DNA of 64,000 nucleotides, taken from contig CANBNK010000003.1 of the NCBI GenBank assembly GCA_947371015.1, positions 1 to 64,000 of the forward strand, written 5' to 3'. Positions 17,673 to 26,129 of the stretch are shown here, one piece after another. The stretch comes from Acetobacteraceae bacterium. GTDB lineage: Bacteria > Pseudomonadota > Alphaproteobacteria > Acetobacterales > Acetobacteraceae. Both the position numbers and the translations under genes were made by a program. Position 1 is the stretch's first letter. Each line of letters begins with the position of its first letter. Below the pieces are notes generated by a model. The model made no database searches and was not told the origin of the DNA. It saw only the letters and a program-made list of their open reading frames with translations.

Positions 17673-18637
17673 GGCCGCACCAGTTCATCGCCGGCATGCA
17701 GACCGGAGAGGATTTCAATGCCGCCGTCGCGGGCCGGCCCGCGCTGCACAGGCACCAGCGCGCCGGTAGCCAGCCGCACCAGGTCGAGACCAGGCGCGGC
17801 GAGCAGGTACTCGGCCGGCACCACCAGGGCCAGGCGCCGGTCGGCCGCCACAGTCACCCGCACCCGCTCCCCGACGAAGAAGTCGCCCAGCCCGGCAACT
17901 TCGGCATCCGCGACCACCTGGCCGTCCTGCATCTGCGGATAGACCAGGCGGATGTGGCCTTCCCCCAGCACGCCGTCGCCCAATCCGCGCGTCCCGACCT
18001 CGACGGCGTCGCCGGCGCGGAGGAAGCGGGCGTGGCGTTCCGGCAGGCGCAGCCGCAGCACGTAGTGGTCAGTGGCAATGCCGAACAGCGTCTCGCCCGG
18101 CTGCACCACGGCGCCGGGCGTCCCACGCACCCGCAGCACCCGCCCGCCCTGCGGCGCCAGCACCTGGCCCTCGCGCTGCTGTTGTTCCACCACGGCGCGT
18201 TCGGCGCGGCTGGCGGCGGCCTGAGCCTCCACCACGTCCAGCGCGGTCTGGGTCTCGTCAAGCCGCACCTGAGTGGCGGCGCCGGCGGCACGCAGTGTGC
18301 GGGTGCGGTCGTGGTCCAGCTGGGCCTGGCGGCGCTGCGCCGCCAGCGCGGCGAGGCGGGCATCCAGCGCGGCAAGTTGCATCGCCAGCTTTGGATCCTC
18401 GACCTCGGCCAGCAACTGGCCTGCCTGCACCGCATCGCCCTCGCGGGCGCCCAGGCTGCGCAGGGTTCCGGCGATGCGGGTACGCGCCTCGACCTCGCGG
18501 ATGCTTTCCACCGTGGCGAAGACCGGCTTGCGGTCCTCTACCTGGCTGGCGGCAACCCGGAACGGCGCCTGGGCCTGGGCTGGGACGGCTAACAAGGCCA
18601 GCGCCAGGGTGGCGCACCGCGTGCGTGATGCCAGCAT
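17669..18637 (-). CDS. RND periplasmic adaptor (membrane fusion protein)
   Basis: Adaptor of 322 residues. A signal peptide (MLASRTRCATLALALLAVPA, cleaved after AQA) is followed by the biotinyl-lipoyl-like half motif TLRSLGAREGDAVQAGQLLA, an alpha-helical hairpin rich in A/Q/R, and RVRGTPGAVVQPGETLFGIA. GGAGG lies six bases before the ATG. It overlaps the RND permease gene by four bases and forms a two-gene operon with it, transcribed divergently from thioredoxin across an operator-like site. Confidence 0.9.
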   Translation of the reverse strand: MLASRTRCATLALALLAVPAQAQAPFRVAASQVEDRKPVFATVESIREVEARTRIAGTLRSLGAREGDAVQAGQLLAEVEDPKLAMQLAALDARLAALAAQRRQAQLDHDRTRTLRAAGAATQVRLDETQTALDVVEAQAAASRAERAVVEQQQREGQVLAPQGGRVLRVRGTPGAVVQPGETLFGIATDHYVLRLRLPERHARFLRAGDAVEVGTRGLGDGVLGEGHIRLVYPQMQDGQVVADAEVAGLGDFFVGERVRVTVAADRRLALVVPAEYLLAAPGLDLVRLATGALVPVQRGPARDGGIEILSGLHAGDELVRP

Positions 18638-18664
18638 GGCAAGCCTCCATTTGAGCTTGCGGTT

Positions 18665-18682
18665 ATTTAGAATTATCTGATA
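18665..18682. promoter_or_regulatory. Operator-like site 4, TTAG-N6-CTNA
   Basis: ATTTAG-AATTAT-CTGATA, in the 84-base gap between the divergent RND operon and the thioredoxin operon, so it could control both. Confidence 0.68.
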
Positions 18683-18721
18683 TAAAGGGCAAGCTCAATC
18701 GGCACGCCAAGGGAGCCTGCG

Positions 18722-19156
18722 ATGGACGATGCCACCCAACTGATCTGCCCGCAGTGCGGCAGCATCAATCGTGTGCCCACCGCCCGCCTGGCCGACGGGC
18801 CGCGCTGCGGTAGCTGCAAGCGGGCGCTGTTCACCGGCCAGCCGCTGGCCGTTTCGGCCGAGGCGTTCCGCCGCCAGCTGCAGCATAGCGGCGTGCCGCT
18901 GCTGGTGGACTTCTGGGCCAGCTGGTGCGCGCCCTGCCACGCCATGGCGCCCGAATTCGCCGCCGCCGCACCGCTGCTGGAACCCGGCATGCGGCTGCTC
19001 AAGCTTTCCACCGAGGAGGCGCCGGACGTGGCGCGCGACCTCGGCATCAGCAGCATCCCGACGCTGGCGCTGTTCGCCGGCGGGCAGGAACGTGCGCGCC
19101 GCAGCGGCACCATGCCGGCGCGGCAGATCGTGGCCTGGGCCCGGCAGGTAGCTTGA
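18722..19156 (+). CDS. trxC: Thioredoxin 2 (zinc-ribbon thioredoxin)
   Basis: Protein of 144 residues with the TrxC layout: an N-terminal zinc ribbon (Cys 9, 12, 29, 32: ICPQCGS and RCGSCKR) and a thioredoxin fold with active site FWASWCAPCHAM (Cys 69 and 72) and the cis-proline loop SSIPTLALF. It reduces disulfides and persulfides in the cytoplasm; TrxC-type proteins are often induced by oxidative stress. Here it shares a divergent promoter region and operator-like site with the RND pump and is followed 31 bases later by a DUF2892 gene. Confidence 0.92.
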   Translation: MDDATQLICPQCGSINRVPTARLADGPRCGSCKRALFTGQPLAVSAEAFRRQLQHSGVPLLVDFWASWCAPCHAMAPEFAAAAPLLEPGMRLLKLSTEEAPDVARDLGISSIPTLALFAGGQERARRSGTMPARQIVAWARQVA

Positions 19157-19187
19157 ACCGGCGCATCCCAACCCAAGGAGACTCCCT

Positions 19188-19388
19188 ATGTTGACCCAGA
19201 ATGTCGGCGGCCTGGACAAGGTGCTGCGCGTGATCCTCGGCCTGGCGCTGCTGACGGCCGGCTATTTCGGCCCGCTGGGCTGGTGGGGCCTGGTGGGGCT
19301 GGTGCCGCTACTGACCGCGCTGGCCGGTACCTGCCCGCTCTACACCATCCTCGGCCTGCGCACCTGCCCGGTAGCGCGTCTGGGATAA
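19188..19388 (+). CDS. DUF2892 (YgaP-type) inner-membrane protein
   Basis: Protein of 66 residues. MLTQNVGGLDKVLRVILGLA then two hydrophobic helices and the ending TCPLYTILGLRTCP, the DUF2892 pattern found in the membrane part of the E. coli YgaP rhodanese. AAGGAG lies before the ATG. In other bacteria such proteins accompany rhodaneses and sulfur genes; a rhodanese gene lies 0.7 kb away. The exact role is unknown. Confidence 0.88.
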   Translation: MLTQNVGGLDKVLRVILGLALLTAGYFGPLGWWGLVGLVPLLTALAGTCPLYTILGLRTCPVARLG

Positions 19389-19596
19389 ACCGCGCTGAAT
19401 ACGCGCGAGGCTATGCCGGTTTGGCTGGCCAGCGGGCGGCCGGGCCGGGCGTGCGGCTCGGGCCAGCAGCTGCTGTAGCCCGCCTCGTCACCCAGGGTTG
19501 GGGTTGCAATGGCCCCGCCATCAAGCTGTCTCCGTCGCACGAGCCGGCCGCCGCAATCGCCGTATAGAAGGCGACGGCCGCGGCCACTCGGCCCGA

Positions 19597-19875
19597 CTAT
19601 TCTTCCTTCGGCAGCGGCTCGGCGAACGGGCTGCGCACGGGCCAGGCAGTGTTTAGCGCGCCGGGGAATTCAGCGATCCACATCAACAGCAATCCGAGCA
19701 TAGCGCAGCAACCTGCGACCGCCGACCACTGCCGTTGCCAAACCGCCAACCCGCCGACTGCCAGAAACAACACTGTGGCTGTCATGGGGTGTCCGAATAC
19801 ATAGCTGCAGCCCCACATAAAAATCCGGAGCGGCATAGCGCTCCAATGCGTGAATAAACGCCAGGCTGCCAGCAT
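19597..19875 (-). CDS. Small membrane protein
   Basis: Protein of 92 residues with a good ribosome site (GGGAGAAG) before the ATG at 19875. Hydrophobic stretches: ATVLFLAVGGLAVW and AGCCAMLGLLLMWIAEF; a short acidic tail ends PLPKEE. The family is not recognised. It lies alone between DUF2892 and rhodanese, on the minus strand, and may belong to the module. Confidence 0.55.
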   Translation of the reverse strand: MLAAWRLFTHWSAMPLRIFMWGCSYVFGHPMTATVLFLAVGGLAVWQRQWSAVAGCCAMLGLLLMWIAEFPGALNTAWPVRSPFAEPLPKEE

Positions 19876-20117
19876 GAACTTCTCCCATTTGTAGGATTCT
19901 ACTCGACAGGGAGGGTTCCTACTGGAGTTTCATTGGCCAATAACGATTATAAATATACTTTCATGACCGCGCAGAAGAACATGACAGCGACCCAAGTCGC
20001 CGGCCAGCTTGAAGCCTGGAAGGCACGCGGACTCGCGCGGCCAAGCCGCAGCATTTGCGCTTGGCGCCCTCCTGCGTCCGCGAACATGTTGCGGCAGCGC
20101 CCCGCCCGGGGATGCGC

Positions 20118-20486
20118 TCAACCGCCGCCCAGCAGGCGCCGCAGTCGCTGGATCAGTGGCACGCTGGGGGCCGACACAACGGGGAGGCCAGCGGCCACCC
20201 AGCCGCCAATGCCACCCCCAAGCACCATGGCCGTGCAGCCCGGTACCCGCTCCGCCAGCCGCGCCGCTTGCATGCCCGTGCGGGCGCCGGAAGCGCAGTG
20301 GAACACAACGGTCCCGCTCGTCGCCAATCCGGGCACAGCCTCCGCCAGCCGCGACAGCGGCAGGTGCAGGCTGCCATTGATATGCTGTCGCTGACGTTCC
20401 CCCGCCTCGCGGACGTCAACGAGGGTGATCGCTTCCGTCGCCAGCAGGTTGGCGACCTTGACGGCGCTGAGGGACGGAAGGACCAT
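20118..20486 (-). CDS. Rhodanese-like sulfurtransferase
   Basis: Single-domain rhodanese of 122 residues. It shows ITLVDVREAGERQRQHINGS (CH2A-like), the active-site loop VVFHCASGARTG with Cys 64, and GGGIGGWVAAGLPV at the end. It carries sulfane sulfur as a cysteine persulfide and transfers it to thiols or thioredoxin. It is a single gene with an operator-like site 31 bases upstream, so it is predicted to be controlled by the ArsR repressor. Confidence 0.9.
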   Translation of the reverse strand: MVLPSLSAVKVANLLATEAITLVDVREAGERQRQHINGSLHLPLSRLAEAVPGLATSGTVVFHCASGARTGMQAARLAERVPGCTAMVLGGGIGGWVAAGLPVVSAPSVPLIQRLRRLLGGG

Positions 20487-20517
20487 GCGGGTATCCAGTG
20501 TTGCTGCTTCCTCTGCA

Positions 20518-20535
20518 TATTAGTATATACTTATT
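20518..20535. promoter_or_regulatory. Operator-like site 5, TTAG-N6-CTNA
   Basis: TATTAG-TATATA-CTTATT; the core AGTATATACT is a perfect palindrome. It lies directly upstream of the rhodanese gene and just past the 3' end of the MBL gene. Confidence 0.7.
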
Positions 20536-20546
20536 TATTCAAGCCG

Positions 20547-21521
20547 CTACAGGCTGAACAGCTTGCCGACCGCAGCCGGCACCACTCGGTCGCCAAAGGC
20601 GCGCTCCAGCGCGTTGACCGCTCGCCAGCCGGTGCAATGCGCCGGGATCATCAAGGGCAGGTCGAAGCCCGCCAGGTCGGTGACGGTCTCGGGGATATTG
20701 GCCTCGTTCTCGCCGGAAAGGTGGAAGCCGCCCATGACGCCAAACAGCGGCACCTCCGGGAACCTGGCGTGGGCATCGTGCAGCACGTTGACGATGCCGG
20801 CATGCGAGCAGGCGCTGAACACCACCAGGCCCTTCCCGGCGACATGCACGGCGCAATAGCGCTCATCCATCAGCAGTTCGTCGCTCTCCCATGGGCTGCC
20901 CTCGCCGTCGCGGGCGACCTGGCCGGGCAGACCATGTTCGTAGCTGGTCAGGCGCGGGATCTCGCCGCTGATGAACAGCGTGTCGTCGAATAGCAGCTGC
21001 GGCTCTGCGGTGACCTGCGGCGCGGCGCCCATGGCTGCCCAGGCATCGGGAGGCGGTACGCGCTCCATCGGAAAGACACCGCCGTCCGGCTGGCGGCCGC
21101 CGCGTTCGCGGAACATGCCGGGGTGCAGGTGCAGCGGCACCGGCTGCCCCCCATTCGCCGCAGTGATGAACCGCAGCGCCGCCGGAATGCCGCCGGCGTG
21201 GTCCCAATGGCCGTGCGAAAGCATCGCTGCCTCGACGCCGCCGAAGTCGATCCCCAGCTTCGGGCCATTGCGTTCCACCGCGTAGGGGTCGGGGCCGCCG
21301 TCGAACAGGAAGCCATGGCGGCGCCCGCCGCGATGCAGCATCAGCACCAGGGCAAGGCCGTGATTGGCGCAGCACAGGGCCGGGCCGGAGGTGAAGCGCA
21401 TGCCCTGCCGCCGCAGCATGTTCCATTCCCGCGTCACGAAGGGCGGCGTGCGCGAAAGCGAGTCGGTCACGTTGTCCACCAGCACCTGGATCTCCAGGCG
21501 TTCAACCGGTTGCAGCAGCAT
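20547..21521 (-). CDS. MBL-fold metallo-hydrolase
   Basis: Metallo-beta-lactamase-fold protein of 324 residues, resembling the dihydropteroate-synthase-like MBL group. The metal motif is AMLSHGHWDHAGGIPAALRF (HxHxDH), with later ligands in VVFSACSHAGIVNVL and LMIPAHCTGWRAV and a LFDGGPDP aspartate before the first motif. It is not an ETHE1/BLH-type persulfide dioxygenase by motif, so its substrate is open. GGGAGGACC precedes the ATG. It is transcribed away from ccoG, with an operator-like site in the shared gap. Confidence 0.82.
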   Translation of the reverse strand: MLLQPVERLEIQVLVDNVTDSLSRTPPFVTREWNMLRRQGMRFTSGPALCCANHGLALVLMLHRGGRRHGFLFDGGPDPYAVERNGPKLGIDFGGVEAAMLSHGHWDHAGGIPAALRFITAANGGQPVPLHLHPGMFRERGGRQPDGGVFPMERVPPPDAWAAMGAAPQVTAEPQLLFDDTLFISGEIPRLTSYEHGLPGQVARDGEGSPWESDELLMDERYCAVHVAGKGLVVFSACSHAGIVNVLHDAHARFPEVPLFGVMGGFHLSGENEANIPETVTDLAGFDLPLMIPAHCTGWRAVNALERAFGDRVVPAAVGKLFSL

Positions 21522-21882
21522 GGGCGGGTCCTCCCTCAGGGCAGGCTAGCCCGCGCCAACCGCAGCCGGCAGGGCAAAAGCAGCGGTCCGGGCAAGCGGC
21601 TATCTGCCAGGGTCGACCGGTCGGCGGCCACGATCTGCGCCGGGCAACGATCCCACGCGAAAAACCATTCTCTTCTAATTTAGTTTTTGCTTATATTATG
21701 CCCCCGATGGCGAAGCGAAGATGGTAGCTGCGCGCGCCGCAGCCGACTGTCCTGCCACCACCCGTCCGGCGCTCAGAGGCACGTGACCATGTTGCCCGCC
21801 CAAAGACCTCCGCCGCGGCCTGCGCCGCCTTGCCGCCAGGCATCCCCCTGCGTCGTCATCGCTGGCTGCTGAGGCCCGCCCC
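21522..21882. other. Divergent intergenic region between MBL and ccoG
   Basis: No gene seen in 361 bases. It holds the operator-like site at 21678-21695 within an AT-rich patch that also contains TTATATTATG, a plausible -10 region. The rest is GC-rich and featureless. Confidence 0.6.
21678..21695. promoter_or_regulatory. Operator-like site 6, TTAG-N6-CTNA
   Basis: ATTTAG-TTTTTG-CTTATA in the AT-rich patch between the divergent MBL and ccoG genes, about 160 and 190 bases from their starts. Confidence 0.6.
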
Positions 21883-23320
21883 ATGAGCAAGATCACGCAC
21901 CCCGAGCCTGCCCAGGCGCCGGAGGCCTCAACCTCGCTCTACGCAGACCGGGTCAAGGTCTACCCGAAGGCGGTCAGCGGGCCGGTGCGGCGGGCCAAGT
22001 GGGTGGTGCTCGCGCTCTGCCTCGCCGCCTACTACCTGGTGCCCTGGCTGCGCTGGGACCGCGGGCCGGGCGCACCGGACCAGGCGGTGCTGGTGGATAT
22101 GACCCATGCCAGGCTGTACTTCTTTTTCATCGAGATCTGGCCGCAGGAGGTCTACTACCTCACCGGCCTGCTGATCCTCGGCGCCATTGGCATGTTCATG
22201 GCCACCAGCCTGTTCGGCCGCGTCTGGTGTGGGTTCACCTGCCCGCAGACGGTCTGGACAGACCTGTTCATGCTGGTGGAACGCTGGATCCAGGGCGACC
22301 GCAACGCCCGCATCAAGCTGGACGCGCAGCCCTGGGGGCCGGCCAAGCTGGCGCGCAAGGCCGCCACCCATGCCGCCTGGCTGGGCATCGCCGCGGCCAC
22401 CGGCGGCGCCTGGATCATGTACTTTCAGGACGCGCCGACCGTGATTCCCCAGTTGCTCACCGGCGCGGCCTCGACCCAGACCTACTTCTTCTTCGGGCTG
22501 TTCACCGCCACCACCTACGTCTTCGCCGGCTGGGCGCGGGAGCAGCTCTGCACCTACATGTGCCCCTGGCCGCGCTTCCAGGCCGCCATGCTGGACGAGA
22601 GCAGCCTGATGGTCTCCTACCGCACCTGGCGGGGCGAACCGCGCGGCAAGGCCAAGGCGCATGACGCCGGCGACTGCGTCGATTGCGGCGCCTGCTTCCA
22701 TGTCTGCCCTACCGGGATGGATATCCGCGAGGGCACACAGTTGTCCTGCATCGGCCCGGGGGCCTCATCGCCTTCGAGAGCGCCACCAACCTGGCCGCCA
22801 GCGAGGCGGCTGCCGCGCCCTTCCCGCCTGGCCCGCAGCGGCTGCTGGCCGGCATGGCGGCGCGCCAGGTACCTAAGATGATCCACGCCCGCACACTGGT
22901 TTATGCCGGCGTGCTGGCTGCGGTGGCCGCCGTGATGCTGGGCAGCTTCCTGCTGCGCAGCACGCTGACGCTGACCGTGATCCGTGACCGCGCGCCGATC
23001 TTCGTCCGGCTGTCGGATGGTGGCGTGCGCAACGCCTATACACTGAAGCTGGCCAACAAGCTGCGCGACCACGAGGACTACGTGCTGGACCTGCAAGCGC
23101 CGGCCGGCCTGGCGGTGCTGGTGCAGGACGCGGTGCTGGACAGCCAGGCCCGGCCGCTGGTGGCCTCGCGCGCGGATGGCATTACCCAGTGGCGCGCGCT
23201 GGTGACCGCCGCGCCCGGGCTGCACCTGGCCGAGAGCGTGCCGGTGATCTTTCGCCTGCTGGACGCCCAGGGTCGGGTGATGGCCAGCACCGCCAGCGTC
23301 TTCCTGGGGCCGCTGCCATG
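21883..23320 (+). pseudogene. ccoG: ccoG (cytochrome cbb3 oxidase accessory ferredoxin), decayed
   Basis: CcoG/FixG/RdxA helps load copper into cbb3 oxidase. The first part is good: SLYADRVKVYPKAVSGPVRR, SLFGRVWCGFTCPQTVWTDL, EQLCTYMCPWPRFQ and the first iron-sulfur motif DCVDCGACFHVCPTGMDIRE. At about 22752, right after LSCI, a deletion removes the second cluster motif (CxxC...CN) and shifts the frame; the other frame resumes with PGGLIAFESATNLAAS, the third TM region HARTLVYAGVLAAV and the C-terminal immunoglobulin-like domain. The C-terminus has no stop and runs in frame into the next gene. Not expected to make a working protein. Confidence 0.85.
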
Positions 23321-23361
23321 GGTCAGCGGAGGCGCGAGGTTGCGCTGCGTCAATGGTCTAA

Positions 23362-23379
23362 TGTTAGACTTCCCTCATA
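23362..23379. promoter_or_regulatory. Operator-like site 7, TTAG-N6-CTNA
   Basis: TGTTAG-ACTTCC-CTCATA, 32 bases before the AhpD-like start. It sits at the frayed 3' end of ccoG, so the AhpD-exporter operon brought or acquired its own promoter. A nearby GTCTAA/TTAGAC dyad overlaps it. Confidence 0.68.
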
Positions 23380-23411
23380 TTGAGCCAGCGACGCGGTGGA
23401 CGGAGACGATT

Positions 23412-23765
23412 ATGCACAAGGACTGGCCCGGCATGGCGGCAAGCCTCGCGGCCCCGCTGAAGGAGTTGCGCGGCGGCACGCCGGAGGTGATGCAGGGCTT
23501 CAGCGCCATGGCCCGCGCCGCGCTGGCGCCAAAGACGCTGGACGGCAAGGCCAAGGAACTGATCGCGCTGGGCATTGCGGTGGCAATCCGCTGCGATGCC
23601 TGCATCACCTTCCACGCCGAGGCAGCGCTGCGCCAGGGCGACAGCCGCGACGAGGTCATGGAGGTGATGGGCATGGCGATCTACATGGGCGCCGGCCCCG
23701 CGGTGATGTACGCCGCCCAGGCGGTGGAGGCTTTCGACCAATACGCGGCGAAGGCCGCCGGCTGA
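23412..23765 (+). CDS. AhpD-like carboxymuconolactone decarboxylase family protein
   Basis: Protein of 117 residues starting MHKDWPGMAASLAAPLKELR, with a GGAG ribosome site. Helices KAKELIALGIAVAIRCDACI and TFHAEAALRQGDSRDEVMEV contain the AhpD-type CxxC (Cys 61 and 64) with His 68, which in this family does peroxide or disulfide chemistry. The upstream reading frame is open into ccoG, but the internal ATG, ribosome site and operator-like site mark the true start. Ten bases before the HlyD-type gene, so it probably leads the exporter operon. Confidence 0.88.
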   Translation: MHKDWPGMAASLAAPLKELRGGTPEVMQGFSAMARAALAPKTLDGKAKELIALGIAVAIRCDACITFHAEAALRQGDSRDEVMEVMGMAIYMGAGPAVMYAAQAVEAFDQYAAKAAG

Positions 23766-23775
23766 GGCGGCACCG

Positions 23776-24912
23776 ATGCGCTTGAAGCTCCTGGCCGGCA
23801 TCGCCCTGCTCGGCGGCGCGCTGGCCGGCGGTGGCTGGCTGCTGCTGCACCAGCCCCTGACGCTGCCGGTGGTGGTGGCGGAGACCGACGTGCCGGTGCG
23901 GGTCTTTGGCCTCGGCACCATCGAGGCGCAGGTCTCGTCGCGCATCGGCTTCGAGGTCGCCGGCACGCTGGTGGAACTGCACGCCGACCACGGCGACCGC
24001 GTGGCCGCCGGCCAGGTGCTGGCGCGGCTGCATCCGGCGGCGCAGCAGGCCCGCGTCGCAAAGGCCGAGGCCGGGCTGCAAAGCGCCGAGGCGCAGCAAC
24101 TGCGCGTCGCCGCCGCACTGGACCGCGCCACCGCCCAGGCGCAGCAGAAGCGGACGCTGGCCAACCGGCGGCGCGAACTGACCGCACGCGGCACCACATC
24201 CGTCGAAGTCGCGGAACTGGCGGAAACCGAGGCGACCGCCGCCGCCGCCGACCTCGGCGTGGCCCGCGCCGACCTGGCGGTGGCCCGCGCGGCATTGGCC
24301 GATGCCCGCGCCAGCCTGCTGGCCGAACAGACCGCGCTGGCCAAGCATACACTGGCCGCGCCGTATGACGCCGTGGTGGTCAGCCGCCAGCGCGAACTCG
24401 GCAGCGCCACGGCGCCAAGCGAGCCGATCTTCACGCTGATGGATCCGGCGACGATCTGGGCGCTGGCCTATGTCGATGAAGGCCGCGCCGGCATGATCCG
24501 CGAGGGCCAGCCAGCCGAGCTGCGACTGCGCTCGCTGCCCGGCGAGGTGTTCCCGGCCCGCGTCGTCCGCATCGGCCTGGAGAGTGACCGCGTCACCGAG
24601 GAGCGCCGCATCTACGCCCGCTGCGAGCGCTGCCCACCGCGCCAGGTGCTGGGCGAACAGGTGCAGCTGGAGGTCGAGACCGGCCGCCTGCCCAGCGCCC
24701 GGCTGGTGCCGGAAGTGGCGGTGGAGGGCTACGACGGAGCCAGCGGCAAGGTCTGGGTGATCGAGGACGGGGCGCTGCACCAACGCGCGGTGCGCTTCGT
24801 GGCCCGCACGCTGGATGCGCGGCTGGCCCTGGCGCCGGAGTTCGCCGCGCTGGCGGTGGTAACGCGGCTGCCGCACGCGCTGCGCTTCGGCCAGGCGGCA
24901 CGCGCCGAATGA
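23776..24912 (+). CDS. HlyD/RND-type periplasmic adaptor of an ABC exporter
   Basis: Membrane-fusion protein of 378 residues. One N-terminal membrane anchor (LLAGIALLGGALAGGGWLLL) precedes a lipoyl-like motif (ELHADHGDRVAAGQVLARLH), a long alanine-rich coiled hairpin (about residues 95-200) and beta-barrel segments (PIFTLMDPATIWALAYVDEG). An unusual CERCPPRQ pair of cysteines occurs near residue 280. It is ATGA-coupled to the ABC permease, giving a MacAB/DevBCA-like exporter. Confidence 0.88.
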   Translation: MRLKLLAGIALLGGALAGGGWLLLHQPLTLPVVVAETDVPVRVFGLGTIEAQVSSRIGFEVAGTLVELHADHGDRVAAGQVLARLHPAAQQARVAKAEAGLQSAEAQQLRVAAALDRATAQAQQKRTLANRRRELTARGTTSVEVAELAETEATAAAADLGVARADLAVARAALADARASLLAEQTALAKHTLAAPYDAVVVSRQRELGSATAPSEPIFTLMDPATIWALAYVDEGRAGMIREGQPAELRLRSLPGEVFPARVVRIGLESDRVTEERRIYARCERCPPRQVLGEQVQLEVETGRLPSARLVPEVAVEGYDGASGKVWVIEDGALHQRAVRFVARTLDARLALAPEFAALAVVTRLPHALRFGQAARAE

Positions 24913-26129
24913 ACCTCGCTTTGCGCGACATCCGCCACAACCTCGGCCGCTTCCTGCTGACCTGCGTTGGCCTTGGCCTGCTGCTGGGCGTGGCGCTGGC
25001 CATGGTTGGCATCTATGGCGGCGTGGTGGAGGAAGCGCTCTCCCTGGCCCGCAACATGCGCGCCGACCTCTGGGTGGTGGAGGGCGGCTCGCGCGGCCCC
25101 TTCGCCGAGGCGAGCCGCATCCCCGGCGATGTCCGCGAGGCGGTGGCCCGGCTGCCCGGCGTGCGCGAGGCCGGCAGCCTGACCTTCCAAACAGTTGAGG
25201 CGCGGCATGCCGGCGGCCCCATGGGCGTACTGGGCGGCGCTGCCCCGAATGAGGAGCAGGTACGCGAACGCGCCGGGGAGGCCGGGCGACAGCGCATCGG
25301 CGCCGTGCTGCGGCTTCAGGTGGTGGGCTACGAGCCGGACCGGCCGGGCGGGCCGCCGGGCATCCTCGAAGGCCGCGGCATCACCCGCGGGCGGCTGGAG
25401 CTGGTGGCGGACCGCAGCGCCGGCCTGCCGCTGGGCGCCGTGGTGGAGATGGCGAACCTGCGCTACCGCGTCGTCGGCATCAGCACCCGCGCGGTCAGCA
25501 CCGGCGGCGACCCGCTGGCCTGGATTACGCTGCGCGACAGCCAGGATTTGCAGTTCCGGCTGACGCCGCCGGCGGCGCGCCGGGCGCAGCAGGGCGGTGG
25601 CGGCGCGCTGCCGCAGGACACGGTGAATGCCGTCATCGCCCGACTGTCACCGCATGCCGATGCCGGCGCCGTGGCCGCCGAGATCCGCCGCTGGAAGCAT
25701 TTCTCGGCGCTGACCGGGGCGGAGCAGGAGAACGTGCTGACCCGCAGCGTCGTGGACAAGGCGCGCAAGCAGATCGGCCTGTTCACCACCGTGCTGCTGC
25801 TGGTCTCGGCGGTGATCGTGGCGCTGATCATCTACACGCTGACGATGGACAAGATGCGGGAGATCGCCACGCTGAAGCTGATCGGCGCGCCGGACCGCAG
25901 CATCGTCGCGCTGGTGATGCAGCAGGCGCTGCTGCTGGGCGCGGTCAGCTTCACCAGCGGCACCGCGCTGCTGCTGGCGGCGAAGGACCACTTCCCGCGC
26001 CGCGTGGTGCTGGGGCTGGCGGAGGTCAGCGGCTTCGGCGTGCTGGTCTTCGTCATCTGCCTGCTCGCCAGCCTGCTGGGCGTGCGCTACGCGCTGCGGA
26101 TCGAACCGGCGCAGGCCCTGGGCGGATGA
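24909..26129 (+). CDS. ABC transporter permease (FtsX/MacB-like)
   Basis: Permease of 406 residues with the MacB/DevC layout: an N-terminal helix (FLLTCVGLGLLLGVALAMVG), a large periplasmic domain (about residues 50-270), and three C-terminal helices (TTVLLLVSAVIVALIIYTLT, QQALLLGAVSFTSGTALLLA, FGVLVFVICLLASLLGV) with the coupling motif TMDKMREIATLKLIGAPDRS. Overlaps both neighbours by ATGA, so adaptor, permease and ATPase are strictly coupled. Confidence 0.9.
   Translation: MNLALRDIRHNLGRFLLTCVGLGLLLGVALAMVGIYGGVVEEALSLARNMRADLWVVEGGSRGPFAEASRIPGDVREAVARLPGVREAGSLTFQTVEARHAGGPMGVLGGAAPNEEQVRERAGEAGRQRIGAVLRLQVVGYEPDRPGGPPGILEGRGITRGRLELVADRSAGLPLGAVVEMANLRYRVVGISTRAVSTGGDPLAWITLRDSQDLQFRLTPPAARRAQQGGGGALPQDTVNAVIARLSPHADAGAVAAEIRRWKHFSALTGAEQENVLTRSVVDKARKQIGLFTTVLLLVSAVIVALIIYTLTMDKMREIATLKLIGAPDRSIVALVMQQALLLGAVSFTSGTALLLAAKDHFPRRVVLGLAEVSGFGVLVFVICLLASLLGVRYALRIEPAQALGG

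Noticed and set aside
20547-21521. MBL protein as an ETHE1/BLH persulfide dioxygenase
   Set aside because: The metal motif is present, but the spacing and the ACSHAG / AHCTGW segments fit another MBL subgroup, and no fused rhodanese or BLH features are seen.
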